Shown one piece after another: positions 1 to 8,334 of a stretch of 64,000 nt of DNA; the stretch's first letter is position 1; each line of letters begins with the position of its first letter. Below the pieces are notes generated by a model that was not told the origin of the DNA, searched no databases, and worked only from the letters and a program-made list of their open reading frames with translations. Both the position numbers and the translations under genes were made by a program. This stretch comes from JALYNX01 sp963724825 (lineage in GTDB: Bacteria > Actinomycetota > Acidimicrobiia > Spongiisociales > ZC4RG35): positions 1 through 64,000 of the forward strand of contig CAVRWT010000001.1 in the NCBI GenBank assembly GCA_963724825.1, read 5' to 3'.

Positions 1-1
1 C

Positions 2-187
2 CTGATGCTGATCGCGGCGTTGGTCGCATTGGCGTCCGTCTTTGTGGCCGATCCTCATCTTGCACGCAATCTGCTGCTCGGCGCAGGTGTTCTCTTCGGG
101 CTCCTCGGTGTCGTGAGCCTGATGACAATCGGAATCGGATTCCTGGCCGCGGCCGGGGTGTCCCTGTTTGGCGCTTCGAAGCTCTAG
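2..187 (+). CDS. C-terminal end of a membrane protein (truncated by window edge)
   Basis: About 60 residues are visible, ending at a TAG at 185-187. They form two hydrophobic stretches separated by a short polar turn (DPHLARN), which looks like the tail of a multi-pass membrane protein. An ATG at position 5 is available, but the frame is open to the window edge, so the true start is probably upstream. Its stop overlaps the stop of the convergent metX gene by a few bases. No family can be assigned from this fragment. Confidence 0.45.
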   Translation: MMLIAALVALASVFVADPHLARNLLLGAGVLFGLLGVVSLMTIGIGFLAAAGVSLFGASKL

Positions 188-1323
188 GCGAGCGCTTTCC
201 GCAGTGCTTCCTCGAAAAGATGGGGCTCGGTGAGGAACGAGTCGTGGCCTTTGGGTGACGTCACCTGGATCCACTCGACTGGCACTCCCGCCTCCTCCAG
301 GGCCGCCACCAAACCGGCCTGCTGCTCGGGATAGAAACAGGCATCGGTGTCGATGGTGAAGACGTACCAGTTCTGGTCCCGGCACGGGACCAGGGCGTCG
401 ACGTAGCTGGCGGCTCCGGTGTCCTCGACCAGGTCGTAGTTGGACCAGGAATCGATGATCCGCAGATAGCTGTTGGGGTCGAAGCGAATCACCAGCTTCT
501 GGCCCTGATTCCAGAAGTAGGACTCGACCGGGTGGTTGACATAGGGGTGGTCGATGATCTCCTTGCGAGCCCTCTCCTCGATCGCCCCTAAAGACACGAA
601 CGCCTTGTGGCTGATGATCCGGGCCAGGGCCAGCCCGTCGGCGGGGAACTCGCCTTCGTAGTAGTCGCCGCCTTTGAAGTTGGGATCGTTGAAGATCGCC
701 AGCTTCTGCTCGAAGTTGTACATCCGATGCAAAGTGGTGCCGGCAAGGCCTCCGGCGAGGATGATGACGTTTTCGACGAGGTCGGGGTAGTGGGAAGCGA
801 GTGACAGCGACAGCAACGCTCCCACCGAGGCCCCGGCCACCGCCTTCAACCGAGTGATTCCGAGATGCTCGAGCAGTGGCAACTGGGATTCGAGGATGTC
901 GGCCAGATGAAGCGGCGGGAAGTCGGGCCCGTACCGCTTCCCGGTCCTGGGATCGATCGACTCCGGGCCCGTCGTGCCGTAGCAGCCGCCCAGATAGTTG
1001 ACACACAGCACCGCGTATCTGTCGGTGTCGATCCCGAGCCCGGGACCGACGAAACCCTCCCACCAGCCTGTTTGGTTCTCCTCCACCCACCGGCCCACCC
1101 CGTCTACGGATGGGGTGAACCCGGCAAAGTGCTGACTGCCGGTCAAGGCGTGGAACAACAGGATGACGTTGTCCCGCTCCGGGGAGATCTCCCCCTGGAG
1201 CTCGTAGGCAAGCCGGACCGCGGGCAACAGATCGCCACTGCGCATCTTGAACGGCAGCGAGTCTGGCGGCAGGTCGAAGAAACGAGTCTCTACGACCTGC
1301 CCGCTCGGGCCCGGATTGCTCAT
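184..1323 (-). CDS. metX: Homoserine O-acetyltransferase MetX
   Basis: The 379-residue product is an alpha/beta hydrolase of the MetX family, which transfers an acetyl group from acetyl-CoA to homoserine and so makes the substrate for MetY in the cytoplasm. Seen in the sequence: the NYLGGCYGTTGP motif typical of homoserine acyltransferases, a nucleophile elbow GASVGA, and a C-terminal GHDSF carrying the catalytic His. The elbow is usually GGSMGG in the family, so GASVGA is a mild variation that keeps the Ser. The length is normal. An AAGGAG ribosome site overlaps the stop codon of metY 10 bases upstream, so the two genes are probably translationally coupled. It is the last gene of the osmC-metY-metX operon. 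Acetyl- versus succinyl-transferase specificity is inferred from MetY coupling. Confidence 0.9.
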   Translation of the reverse strand: MSNPGPSGQVVETRFFDLPPDSLPFKMRSGDLLPAVRLAYELQGEISPERDNVILLFHALTGSQHFAGFTPSVDGVGRWVEENQTGWWEGFVGPGLGIDTDRYAVLCVNYLGGCYGTTGPESIDPRTGKRYGPDFPPLHLADILESQLPLLEHLGITRLKAVAGASVGALLSLSLASHYPDLVENVIILAGGLAGTTLHRMYNFEQKLAIFNDPNFKGGDYYEGEFPADGLALARIISHKAFVSLGAIEERARKEIIDHPYVNHPVESYFWNQGQKLVIRFDPNSYLRIIDSWSNYDLVEDTGAASYVDALVPCRDQNWYVFTIDTDACFYPEQQAGLVAALEEAGVPVEWIQVTSPKGHDSFLTEPHLFEEALRKALA

Positions 1324-1333
1324 GCCTATCTCC

Positions 1334-2632
1334 TTAGGAAACCGCCTCCAGGGCCTGGTCGACGTCCTCCTTGATGTCTTCGATGTGCTCGATCCCCAGC
1401 GAGATCCTCACCAGTTCGGGCACCACACCCGACGAGATCTGCTCCTCTTCGGAGAGCTGCTGGTGGGTGGTCGATGCGGGATGGATCACGAGGGTCTTGG
1501 CGTCTCCGACATTGGCCAGGTGGCTGGCCAACTTGGTGGCGTCGATGAACCGCTTCCCTGCCTCGTATCCGCCGGCGATGCCGAAAGACAACACCCCGCC
1601 GAACCCGTTGCGCAGGTACTTCTTCGCAGCCTCATGGTAGGGATGCGAGGGCAGACCCGGGTAGCTCACCCAGTCGACAAGGGCATGCGACTCGAGCCAC
1701 TTCGCCAGTTCGAGTGCGTTGTCGACCTGACGCTGCACCCGCAGTGACAGGGTCTCCAACCCCTGGAGGAACAGGAACGAGTTGAACGGCGACAGGGCGG
1801 CACCGAAGTCCCGCAGGCCCTCGACCCTCGCCCGGATCGCGAACCCGATGTTCCCGAACGGCCCGTCAGGGTTGAACACGTCGGTGAAGACCAGACCGTG
1901 GTAGCCGGGGGATGGTTCGGTGAAGATCGGGAACTTCCCGTTTCGCCAGTCGAAGTTGCCGGCGTCGACGATCACGCCGCCGATCGAGGTCCCGTGACCG
2001 CCGATCCACTTCGTCGCCGAATGGACCACGATGTCTGCACCGAAGTCGATCGGCCGCGAGATGTACCCGGCAGCGCCGAAGGTGTTGTCCACCACCAACG
2101 GGATGCCGTTGCGATGGGCGATCTCGGCCAGGGCCTCGAAGTCCGGAATGTTGTACTTCGGGTTGCCGATCGTCTCCACGTACAGGGCCTTGGTCTTGTC
2201 CGTGATCGCCTTCTCGAAGTCGGCCGGATCGTCACCGTCGACGAAGCTGACGTTGAACCCGAGACGAGGGAACGCAACCTTGAACTGGTTGTAGGTCCCT
2301 CCGTAGAGGTACGAGGTGGACACGAAGTGGTCACCCGTCTCGAGCAGGGTCGTGAAGGCGAGCAGTTGCGCCGCCTGTCCTGACGACGTCGCCACCGCCG
2401 CCAGGCCCCCTTCCAACGCCGCCACCCGCTTCTCGAAGACGTCGGTGGTGGGGTTCATGATCCGGGTGTAGATGTTCCCGAATTCCTCCAGCCCGAACAG
2501 GCGGGCGGCGTGGGCCGCGTCGTTGAACGTGTAGCTGGTGGTCTGATAGATCGGAACCGCCCGGGCGTTGGTGCCCGGGGCGGGTTCCTGCCCTGCATGG
2601 ACCTGCAGGGTCTCGAACCGATAGTCACTCAT
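1334..2632 (-). CDS. metY: O-acetylhomoserine sulfhydrylase MetY
   Basis: This 432-residue PLP enzyme of the Cys/Met metabolism family makes homocysteine directly from O-acetylhomoserine and sulfide. The PLP-binding lysine is visible in the HSATKWIGGHG motif, and the N-terminal YTRIMNPT and ALEGG segments are typical of the sulfhydrylase branch. Full length. The ATG at 2632 is preceded by a clear AAGGAG site at good spacing. It sits between the OsmC-like gene (31 bases upstream) and metX (10 bases downstream), and all three lie behind the SAM riboswitch and leader ORF, so repression by SAM is expected. O-acetylserine sulfhydrylase side activity is possible in this family. Confidence 0.92.
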   Translation of the reverse strand: MSDYRFETLQVHAGQEPAPGTNARAVPIYQTTSYTFNDAAHAARLFGLEEFGNIYTRIMNPTTDVFEKRVAALEGGLAAVATSSGQAAQLLAFTTLLETGDHFVSTSYLYGGTYNQFKVAFPRLGFNVSFVDGDDPADFEKAITDKTKALYVETIGNPKYNIPDFEALAEIAHRNGIPLVVDNTFGAAGYISRPIDFGADIVVHSATKWIGGHGTSIGGVIVDAGNFDWRNGKFPIFTEPSPGYHGLVFTDVFNPDGPFGNIGFAIRARVEGLRDFGAALSPFNSFLFLQGLETLSLRVQRQVDNALELAKWLESHALVDWVSYPGLPSHPYHEAAKKYLRNGFGGVLSFGIAGGYEAGKRFIDATKLASHLANVGDAKTLVIHPASTTHQQLSEEEQISSGVVPELVRISLGIEHIEDIKEDVDQALEAVS

Positions 2633-2663
2633 GTTGGTTTGCTCCTTGTATGTCGGAATGGGC

Positions 2664-3176
2664 TCAGGCGAGGCTGACGTCGAGGGGAATCGATCGCGAC
2701 AAGCAATGTCCGACCGGAGAGGTCGAAACCACCTTGTTGTGCAGAGCCTCGATCGCTGCGTCGTCGGCGTCGGCCTCGATGTGGACCGTGGCCCCGATCG
2801 TGGAGAAGCCGGCGTTGCCGTCTCCGAGGCCGAGGAAGGTCTTCAGGTCGAGGTCGCCTTCGAGCTCGATGCGGAGATCCTTCAACTCGATGCCGGCCAC
2901 GCTGGCGTTGGCGGCGTAGCCGATCACGAGGCAGGAGCCGAGGGCCCCGAGGAGTTGTTCCACAGGGTTGGGAGCGGTGTTGGTGCCGCCAAGCCCGGGT
3001 GGCTCATCGAATGCGATCGGGTCGAAGTCACGAGAGCGAGCCGAGGTGCGGAACGCTCCGTCCCAGGTGACTTCGGACTTCCATGTGGTCTGTGCATTGT
3101 TCGGATCGTCCTGAATGGACTGAACCAGGGCGCCGACCGTGGGAAGGTCGACTTCGTTGAGATATGCGGTAGTCAT
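2664..3176 (-). CDS. OsmC/Ohr-family protein, first gene of the met operon
   Basis: The 170-residue product has the OsmC fold pattern: a central ALGSC segment with the first redox Cys and a later SPVGHCLSRS with the second Cys. OsmC proteins reduce organic or lipid hydroperoxides; a subset is associated with sulfur metabolism, which fits this position ahead of metY and metX. The ATG at 3176 is chosen because AAAGGAAAG lies just upstream; a longer in-frame reading from 3221 has no ribosome site. It is the first coding gene after the 330-base leader containing the riboswitch and Cys-rich ORF. Whether it handles peroxides or a sulfur carrier is not decided by sequence. Confidence 0.85.
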   Translation of the reverse strand: MTTAYLNEVDLPTVGALVQSIQDDPNNAQTTWKSEVTWDGAFRTSARSRDFDPIAFDEPPGLGGTNTAPNPVEQLLGALGSCLVIGYAANASVAGIELKDLRIELEGDLDLKTFLGLGDGNAGFSTIGATVHIEADADDAAIEALHNKVVSTSPVGHCLSRSIPLDVSLA

Positions 3177-3238
3177 TGATGATCTTTCCTTTTCTGTGCA
3201 AATGTGGGTACGTCGAAGCACCGCCTGAGTGACGGGGG

Positions 3239-3298
3239 GCTCTCGGGTGGGGGCGGTGATCTACGAGCGTCGAACGCTCGGGCATGCCACCCGAGAGC
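3239..3298 (-). promoter_or_regulatory. Mutually exclusive hairpins over the Cys-rich leader ORF
   Basis: A perfect 12-base inverted repeat lies at 3239-3250 and 3287-3298. On the transcript its 5' arm falls inside the leader ORF at 3261-3353 and overlaps a competing hairpin (CTCGGG/CCCGAG), itself next to a CGAGCG/CGCTCG hairpin. A ribosome stalled at the Cys codons would be placed to choose between these structures. No U-tract follows, so control of translation or Rho access is more likely than an intrinsic terminator. The regulatory role is inference. Confidence 0.5.
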
Positions 3299-3353
3299 GT
3301 CGACAACACATGCACCGGAAAGATCCGGCGGTTCGATCGGTCTCTTGTCTCAT
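3261..3353 (-). CDS. Short Cys-rich leader ORF (candidate cysteine attenuator)
   Basis: A 30-codon ORF begins with ATG at 3353 behind a near-perfect AGGAGG site and ends with TAG at 3261. Near its middle it encodes CMCC followed by RR, and another Cys shortly after, an unusual Cys density for a random frame. Cys-rich upstream ORFs that sense charged tRNA-Cys by ribosome stalling are described for mycobacterial and other actinobacterial sulfur operons. Here the ORF lies downstream of the SAM riboswitch and upstream of osmC-metY-metX, with overlapping hairpins at its 3' half. The excellent ribosome site and position make translation likely; the sensing role is inferred. Confidence 0.6.
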   Translation of the reverse strand: MRQETDRTAGSFRCMCCRRSRVACPSVRRS

Positions 3354-3378
3354 GGCAATTTCCTCCTATGTCGTCTCA

Positions 3379-3502
3379 ACGCGCTCATGCGAGCGCCCGA
3401 GGCGGAGGACCGCCACTAGGCATCTCATCGATCAGGCATTGGCACCGAACTAATCGGTTGCCGCGGTTTCACAGGGCCTGTCCCTCCACCGCTCTGGATG
3501 AG
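3379..3502 (-). ncRNA. SAM riboswitch (SAM-I clan, P4 absent between P3 and P1)
   Basis: On the minus strand P1 pairs CTCATC (3497-3502) with GATGAG (3424-3429). Inside are GCGGTGGAGGGA, GGCCCTGTGAAACCGC, GGCAACC and GGTGCCAAT, matching the conserved SAM-I core of P2, the kink-turn region and P3. The 3' strand of P1 follows P3 almost directly, so there is no room for the usual P4 helix. Two strong hairpins (3401-3414 and 3381-3396) lie just 3' of P1 instead. That arrangement resembles the SAM-IV and SAM-I/IV types of actinobacteria rather than classical SAM-I. It lies upstream of the leader ORF and osmC-metY-metX and should lower their expression when SAM is abundant. Confidence 0.88.
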
Positions 3503-3567
3503 CGCTGTCAAGTGGCGCAAGTGTTGCCGGTGTCGTCGGTCGAGTCAAGACCAGAATGGGGAGATGA

Positions 3568-4053
3568 TTGCTCGTCTCCGGATACATCGCTCTATTTGTC
3601 CTGGTGGCCACGGTGGCTGCATGCTCGTCGAGTAGTGAGACTCCGGCTCTCACTCCCGAGTCCGAGGCGGAGATGTCGGCGCGGGGATTGGCGCTGTTGT
3701 GTGATCAGTACTGCATCGGCCAGGCGATCAATGTCAGCGACCACGAGTACGAGACGGTGAACCCTCCGGCTCCGGGGGACCCTCTGTCCGACGTTCAACA
3801 GACTGCGATCACCCGGCAGTTGGCGAACGTGGAATTCGTGAACGACGAGGAGGCGGCTGCGATCCATGGGGAGGACGGGTTCGTCTTCGTCGTGGGCCCG
3901 GTCCACCAGGAGCCCAACGGCGTGGCCCGGGTCGAGGTCAGCGCCCTTGGGCCGAGCGACATCTTCACTGAGATCTTCTCGTTCACCTGGAACGGCCAGG
4001 ACTGGGTTCAAGCCAGTAGCGGCAGCAATGTGACTGTCAGCACGCTGCCTTGA
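3568..4053 (+). CDS. Small secreted lipoprotein of unknown function
   Basis: The 161-residue product starts with a hydrophobic signal ending in a VAAC lipobox, followed by a Ser-rich linker, so it should be lipid-anchored outside the membrane. The mature part contains an LCDQYC pair and an acidic, beta-rich stretch without a recognised domain. The start is TTG at 3568 with GGGGAG four bases away; an ATG at 3564 is in another frame. It is divergent from the met operon leader, sharing a 65-base promoter region. Function unknown. Confidence 0.6.
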   Translation: MLVSGYIALFVLVATVAACSSSSETPALTPESEAEMSARGLALLCDQYCIGQAINVSDHEYETVNPPAPGDPLSDVQQTAITRQLANVEFVNDEEAAAIHGEDGFVFVVGPVHQEPNGVARVEVSALGPSDIFTEIFSFTWNGQDWVQASSGSNVTVSTLP

Positions 4054-4147
4054 GGAAATCCGCCTCTCGTACATCTTCCCCGGCGTCGTAGTCTGACCGC
4101 ATGTCGACGCACTTGATCCTTCGTCTCGGACGCGACTTTGGCATGGG

Positions 4148-4405
4148 GTGGCACGGTTACGCCCTGTTCGGTGGCTCGCCATCTTGATGTTCCTGGCCTT
4201 TCTTGCGCTGCTCGTGGTCGGACTTGTGCTGCTGTTTCGGCGAAGCCCATCGGCAAATGCGCTGCCCCCCATGGATCAAGCACTGATCACGGTTCGGATG
4301 CGTTACGCCCAGGGTGAGATGACGACCCAGGAGTTTCTGGAGGCCAACGAGGCTCTGGGTGGGGCGCCGCCTGCGCCACCGCCACCGCCACCACCTCCGG
4401 CGTAA
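4148..4405 (+). CDS. Small membrane protein with SHOCT-like tail
   Basis: The 85-residue product begins with a basic tip and one strong transmembrane helix (about residues 10-30). It continues with a RYAQGEMTTQEFLEANE segment that matches the short SHOCT oligomerisation motif (LxxRYAxGEITxEEFExxK) and ends in a proline run. GTG at 4148 is the likely start; ATG at 4190 is too close to the membrane segment. SHOCT proteins are usually small membrane or oligomerisation modules of unknown partner. The proline run is encoded by CC-rich triplet repeats. Confidence 0.6.
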   Translation: MARLRPVRWLAILMFLAFLALLVVGLVLLFRRSPSANALPPMDQALITVRMRYAQGEMTTQEFLEANEALGGAPPAPPPPPPPPA

Positions 4406-4427
4406 TCGGGCGAGCCGTTCTGCCGGT

Positions 4428-5612
4428 TCAGATCCCGGCCGGATTGCAGGAGAGGATGTCGGGCGTGTTCGGCCGTCGCATGCACATGTCAGGGTTCATG
4501 TCGGCGAACTGCCCCCAGCGATTCTCCAATCCAGGGACCGGCCAGGCGTGGAGCATCCACAAGTCGGAGCCGTCGATCCAGGTGTCGACGCAATCGTCTC
4601 GCTGTTTGACGTTTTGGAACCGAAGCCACCCATCGATGAAGCACATGCCGGTGTGCACATGCCAGGCGTCATTTGGCCCCGCGAACCCTTCGGGCACCTC
4701 GGCCGAGGCGACCCAATACGAAAAGCCGGCGAGCTGCGGCGGCTTGCCGTTGGTGAACTCGTAGAACAGGAGCATCGACGGCTGTCGCCGGATCAAAAGG
4801 CTGGTCCACCAGCGACCACTTGACCCAGTGTGAGCCCACTCCAGGCACTTCGGTCCCGGCCTGTCGGTAGCCGGCTGCGGTTGCTTGCTCGACTGTCAAC
4901 AGATTCTGGGAAGCCGCCACCGCTGCGGCCCATTGCTCGTCGAAGCGAGCCTGCTCGTCGGGACTCAAGGGTTTGGGCGGCGGAGGCTCTTGAAACCCGA
5001 TGCCGTGACCGCCACCGTGGTCATGAGAGTGGCCCTGCGCACCCGATAGGGGCGGTCGTGCCGACAGTCCGAGCAGGGCGATGGCCTCGTCCTGGGGGAG
5101 GCGGGCTGACAGCTGGCCGGCTTCGAGGATGGGCACCGACTGGTCGGCTGCCCCATGATCGTGGGGCATCAGGATGCCGACCAGGGCCAGGCTGACGGCG
5201 ATAGTCGTGGTTGCGGTGGCGTTGAAAGTGGTGCTGTTCACCGATCGTTGGGATATGGAACCCAGAGCGAAGGCGATCGCGGCAAGTGCCAGAGCGGCTG
5301 CGATCACGTCCTGAACCCCGACCGGCTGGACCTCGCCTGCGGTCCCCGCCAGGGAAGCCCGATGGTCCGGCTCATCGCCCACGCCAGGAAGGCGACACCG
5401 TTGATGACCACTCCGGCGAGCATCCCCAAATAGGTTGGGTTGACCAGGATGAAGAGGCCCCAGGTCAGTTGGGCAACCGCGGTCAGGCCGATCAGCGGTC
5501 CGAGCAGTCCCACACGCCCGTGGGCTCCCGCGGCAGCCGCATGCACCGCGCCGGCCGCAATCGAGAAAGCAGCCGCGCTGATGAATCTCTGGTGATGCAA
5601 TGCCTCGGCCAC
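4428..5612 (-). CDS. His-rich multi-pass membrane protein with exported C-terminal domain (two frame breaks)
   Basis: Reading from GTG at 5612 gives about four hydrophobic segments, then a His-rich linker (HDHG, GHSHDHGGGHG), then a soluble domain with GSHWVKW, AWHVHTGMC and a Cys pair. The frame changes near 5355 and near 4796, the second at an AAAA run. Hydrophobic character and motifs continue across both, so indel errors are more likely than decay. The GTG start is preceded by TAGATT eight bases away, a leaderless promoter of the type seen throughout the window. The His clusters suggest metal binding. No named family was recognised; the C-terminal domain looks like a conserved actinobacterial hypothetical. 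Confidence 0.55.
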
Positions 5613-5775
5613 CGGCGGCCAATCTACTTTCAGTCCGGAATTGTCCCGCTTCGGAGCGTGGCGATCAGGCCTGCCAGAACTCGACTTCCTCCGCCAGAAG
5701 CCAGTCGGGTAAAGGCGCGGCAAGAGGCTCAGTGCGCCAGGAGCCCAGCATGCCCGGGTGCGAGCGAGGTCCTCG

Positions 5776-6642
5776 TCAGAGGGCGATGGAGGCGGTCAAC
5801 ACGAAGATGGGCAGCGATATGTCGAGAAGCCCATGAGCCACGGCCATGTAGGGCAGTGTCGTGGGGCGACGCTGGATGATCCACCCGAACCAGAGGGCGA
5901 GCGGGAGAAACATGAGGGCACGCCATAGGAGGTATCTGGTGTCGAACAGCAACGGAAGTGCGGCGTGCTGCAGTGAGAGCGTCGAGGCGGTCAGCACCAG
6001 TGGCAGCACCAGCCGCGATGTCAGTGCCTCGAGACGGGGCAGGACGTATCCGTAATAGGTCGGCAATTCTGTGAGCGCATGGATCACCGGGAACACGATG
6101 AGCATCGCCCATGCGGCGGGCACCCACACGGGATGGAACAGCATCTCCTGACCGATCTCAGGATTCGACCACAACGCCTCTGCCAGAAGAACCGATGGGA
6201 GCAGGGCGAGAGGCGCCGCCACGAGGACTGCGAGACCGGTCCACTTGAGGTCGGTCGACCTACTGGCACGGCTCGGGTTGTAGAGATCGCGGAGACGGAT
6301 CCCCTCGGCTCGGGCGAGACGCGCCAGAAGCCATAGGTTGACGAACTCGGCGAGGGCGAATGAGGCGAGCCACATATCGGCCGCGGACTGCCATGGCGAG
6401 TCGTCGCCCGCCAGCAGGTACCCGAGGGCGAATAGCACCTGGAAGGCGATGGCGAGGACGATGCGCATCGGGAGCATGGCCCACACCCGTCTCGCTGTGA
6501 TCTTGCCTTCGGCTGTTCGGTCCCGGACTGCGGCGACCGAGTTGGGAAGCCTGGCTGTATCTGTCGTCGGCTCGAGGGCGACCGTCACAATGCTGTGATC
6601 GTCCACCGGATTGGCGGAACCAGCCAGGGCCGAAAGGCCCAT
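5776..6642 (-). CDS. CPBP-like intramembrane protease homologue with degenerate motif
   Basis: The roughly 288-residue protein has several membrane helices arranged as in CPBP (CAAX protease and bacteriocin-processing) proteins. The third-helix region reads LTELPTYYGY where active members have EExxxR. The later LQHAALP and AVAHGLLD keep the two His-containing motifs. The missing second Glu and Arg make normal peptidase activity doubtful, so a scaffold or altered role is possible. The N-terminal 50 residues are polar and the exact start (6642 or an internal Met) is uncertain. It ends 14 bases from tRNA-Phe on the same strand. Confidence 0.6.
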   Translation of the reverse strand: MGLSALAGSANPVDDHSIVTVALEPTTDTARLPNSVAAVRDRTAEGKITARRVWAMLPMRIVLAIAFQVLFALGYLLAGDDSPWQSAADMWLASFALAEFVNLWLLARLARAEGIRLRDLYNPSRASRSTDLKWTGLAVLVAAPLALLPSVLLAEALWSNPEIGQEMLFHPVWVPAAWAMLIVFPVIHALTELPTYYGYVLPRLEALTSRLVLPLVLTASTLSLQHAALPLLFDTRYLLWRALMFLPLALWFGWIIQRRPTTLPYMAVAHGLLDISLPIFVLTASIAL

Positions 6643-6655
6643 CTGAAGAGAGAAG

Positions 6656-6728
6656 TGGTCAGGGACGGCGTCGATCCGTCGACCTCCGGTTTTTCAGACC
6701 GGCGCTCTACCGACTGAGCTACCTGACC
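6656..6728 (-). tRNA. tRNA-Phe (GAA)
   Basis: A 73-base cloverleaf folds on the minus strand: acceptor GGTCAGG/CCTGACC, D-arm GCTCAGTCGGTAGAGC, anticodon loop CTGAAAA with GAA, a 5-base variable loop and T-stem GACGG/CCGTC. The discriminator is A and CCA is not encoded. The T-loop begins with A instead of the near-universal T at position 54. It is the second gene of a tRNA-Asp/tRNA-Phe tandem. Confidence 0.93.
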
Positions 6729-6762
6729 TCCCAAACCAGACCCTTGGAGAGAGTCTGGCTGG

Positions 6763-6837
6763 CGGGAGCGACGGGATTTGAACCCGCGACCTTCGGCTTG
6801 ACAGGCCGACGAACACTCCAGGCTGTTCTACGCCCCC
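6763..6837 (-). tRNA. tRNA-Asp (GTC)
   Basis: A 75-base cloverleaf on the minus strand: acceptor GGGGGCG/CGCTCCC (one G-U pair), D-arm GAAC/GTTC, anticodon loop CTGTCAA with GTC, T-arm GCGGG-TTCAAAT-CCCGT, discriminator G. It lies 34 bases upstream of tRNA-Phe; the spacer contains a CCAGAC/GTCTGG inverted repeat and the pair is probably co-transcribed. CCA is not encoded. Confidence 0.93.
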
Positions 6838-6909
6838 GGGGACGTCGCGAATCCAAACCGGGTCTGGCTGCGACCAACGAAGTATAGAGGTCGGGCTTTC
6901 CTGCTCAAC

Positions 6910-8288
6910 ATGGGCCCAACCCTGCCAATTACGATCGCGTCCGTGTACGGGAACCCCCGGACTCAATACGCCCAGAACGAAGGCATCAACATCGCCTACC
7001 AGGTGGTCGGCGACGGGGACCTGGACCTGCTCCTCATCGATACCTGGGCGCACCACGTCGAGGCGGTCTGGGACTTCCCCGACTTGGCCCGGTTCCTGCG
7101 ACGGCTCGCCTCCTTTGGGCGTCTGATCCACTTCGATCACCGCGGCACCGGGCTCTCCGATCCGGTGCCTCTCGACCGAACTTCCTGACCTGCACACCCA
7201 GGTGAGCGATGCGGTGGCAGTGCTTGCGGGCGGTGGGGTCAGAGAGGGCCGCCGTGATCGGCCTCAATGACGGGAACATCATCGCCGCCATGCTCGCCGT
7301 CGAGTATCCGGAGCTGTGCGGGTCACTTGTCTTGCACGCATTCACCCCTCACCAGGTTCTGGCCCCCGACCTGCCCCTGGACTCGATCGACGAGGTGATA
7401 GCTCTGATCGAGGCCAGCGCACTGACTGACGACAGCGGGGTGGACTTCCTCGCTCCGAGCCGGATCGGGGACGCGGAGTTCGACCGCGGGTTGGCCCGCC
7501 TCCAGCGCTTGTCGATACGTCCCGGCGTCTATGGACATTTCTACCGACAGACCCTGGAGGCAGACATCACCGACCTTTTGCCGGCGATCCGCTGCCCGAC
7601 TCTGGTGCTGAACCGCACCGGCAACATGATCGTGCCCGTAGAGCAATCTCGCGAGGCAGCGAAAGCGATCGTGGGGGCGAAGTTCGTCGAGCTTCCCGGG
7701 ACCGACCATGTCGTCTTTTCCGAGGGGGTGGATGCGTGGCTGGATGAGGTGGAGGAGTTCCTCACCGGGTCGCGGAGCGGGGGTGACCCGGATCGTCTGC
7801 TGACCACGCTCTTGTTCACCGACATCGTGGGTTCGACCGACAAGGCTGCCGAGCTCGGCGACCGGAAATGGCGCGACCTGCTCGATCGTCATCACGAGCT
7901 GACGCGCAGCGAGCTGGTGCGCTTCGGCGGTCGTGAGGTGTCCACTACCGGTGATGGGTTCTTCGCGAGCTTCGACCGTCCCATCTCCGGGGTGCGATGT
8001 GCCCTCGCCCTGGTCGCAGCGATGCCGTCATTGGGGCTTCAGATCCGGGCCGGGGTTCACACCGGTGAGGTCGAAGTGCGCGGCGCGGATCTCGGGGGAC
8101 TCGCTGTGCACATCGCGGCCCGGATCATGGGTCTCGCGGATAGCAAAGAGGTGATGGTGTCGAGCACGGTCAAAGACCTGCTCACCGGCTCCGATCTCGC
8201 ATTCGAGGACCGATCCGAGCACGCGCTCAAAGGGGTGCCCGGCACCTGGCACTTATACGGCGTCGCAGCCGGGGCGACCTCGAGCTAG
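6910..8288 (+). CDS. Alpha/beta-hydrolase fused to class III nucleotide cyclase (frame breaks at about 7178 and 7230)
   Basis: The N-terminal part has a hydrolase-like start (NIAYQVVGDGDLDLLL, then FDHRGTGLSD), and the C-terminal half is a class III adenylyl/guanylyl cyclase domain (LLFTDIVGSTDKAAELG, GREVSTTGDGFFASF, IRAGVHTGEVE). The metal-binding Asp residues (FTDIVGS and TGDGF) are present. This fusion is common in actinobacteria. The reading frame shifts twice by one base between 7178 and about 7235, while the translation of the short middle segment (ELPDLHTQVSDAVAVLA) stays plausible, so extra bases in the assembly are likely. The hydrolase nucleophile elbow reads GLNDGN, lacking a Ser, so this domain may only bind ligand. 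Confidence 0.8.
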
Positions 8289-8334
8289 AAACAGGTGAAT
8301 ACCTATTCGCTGAGATGGGTAAGTTCTGCGCCGC

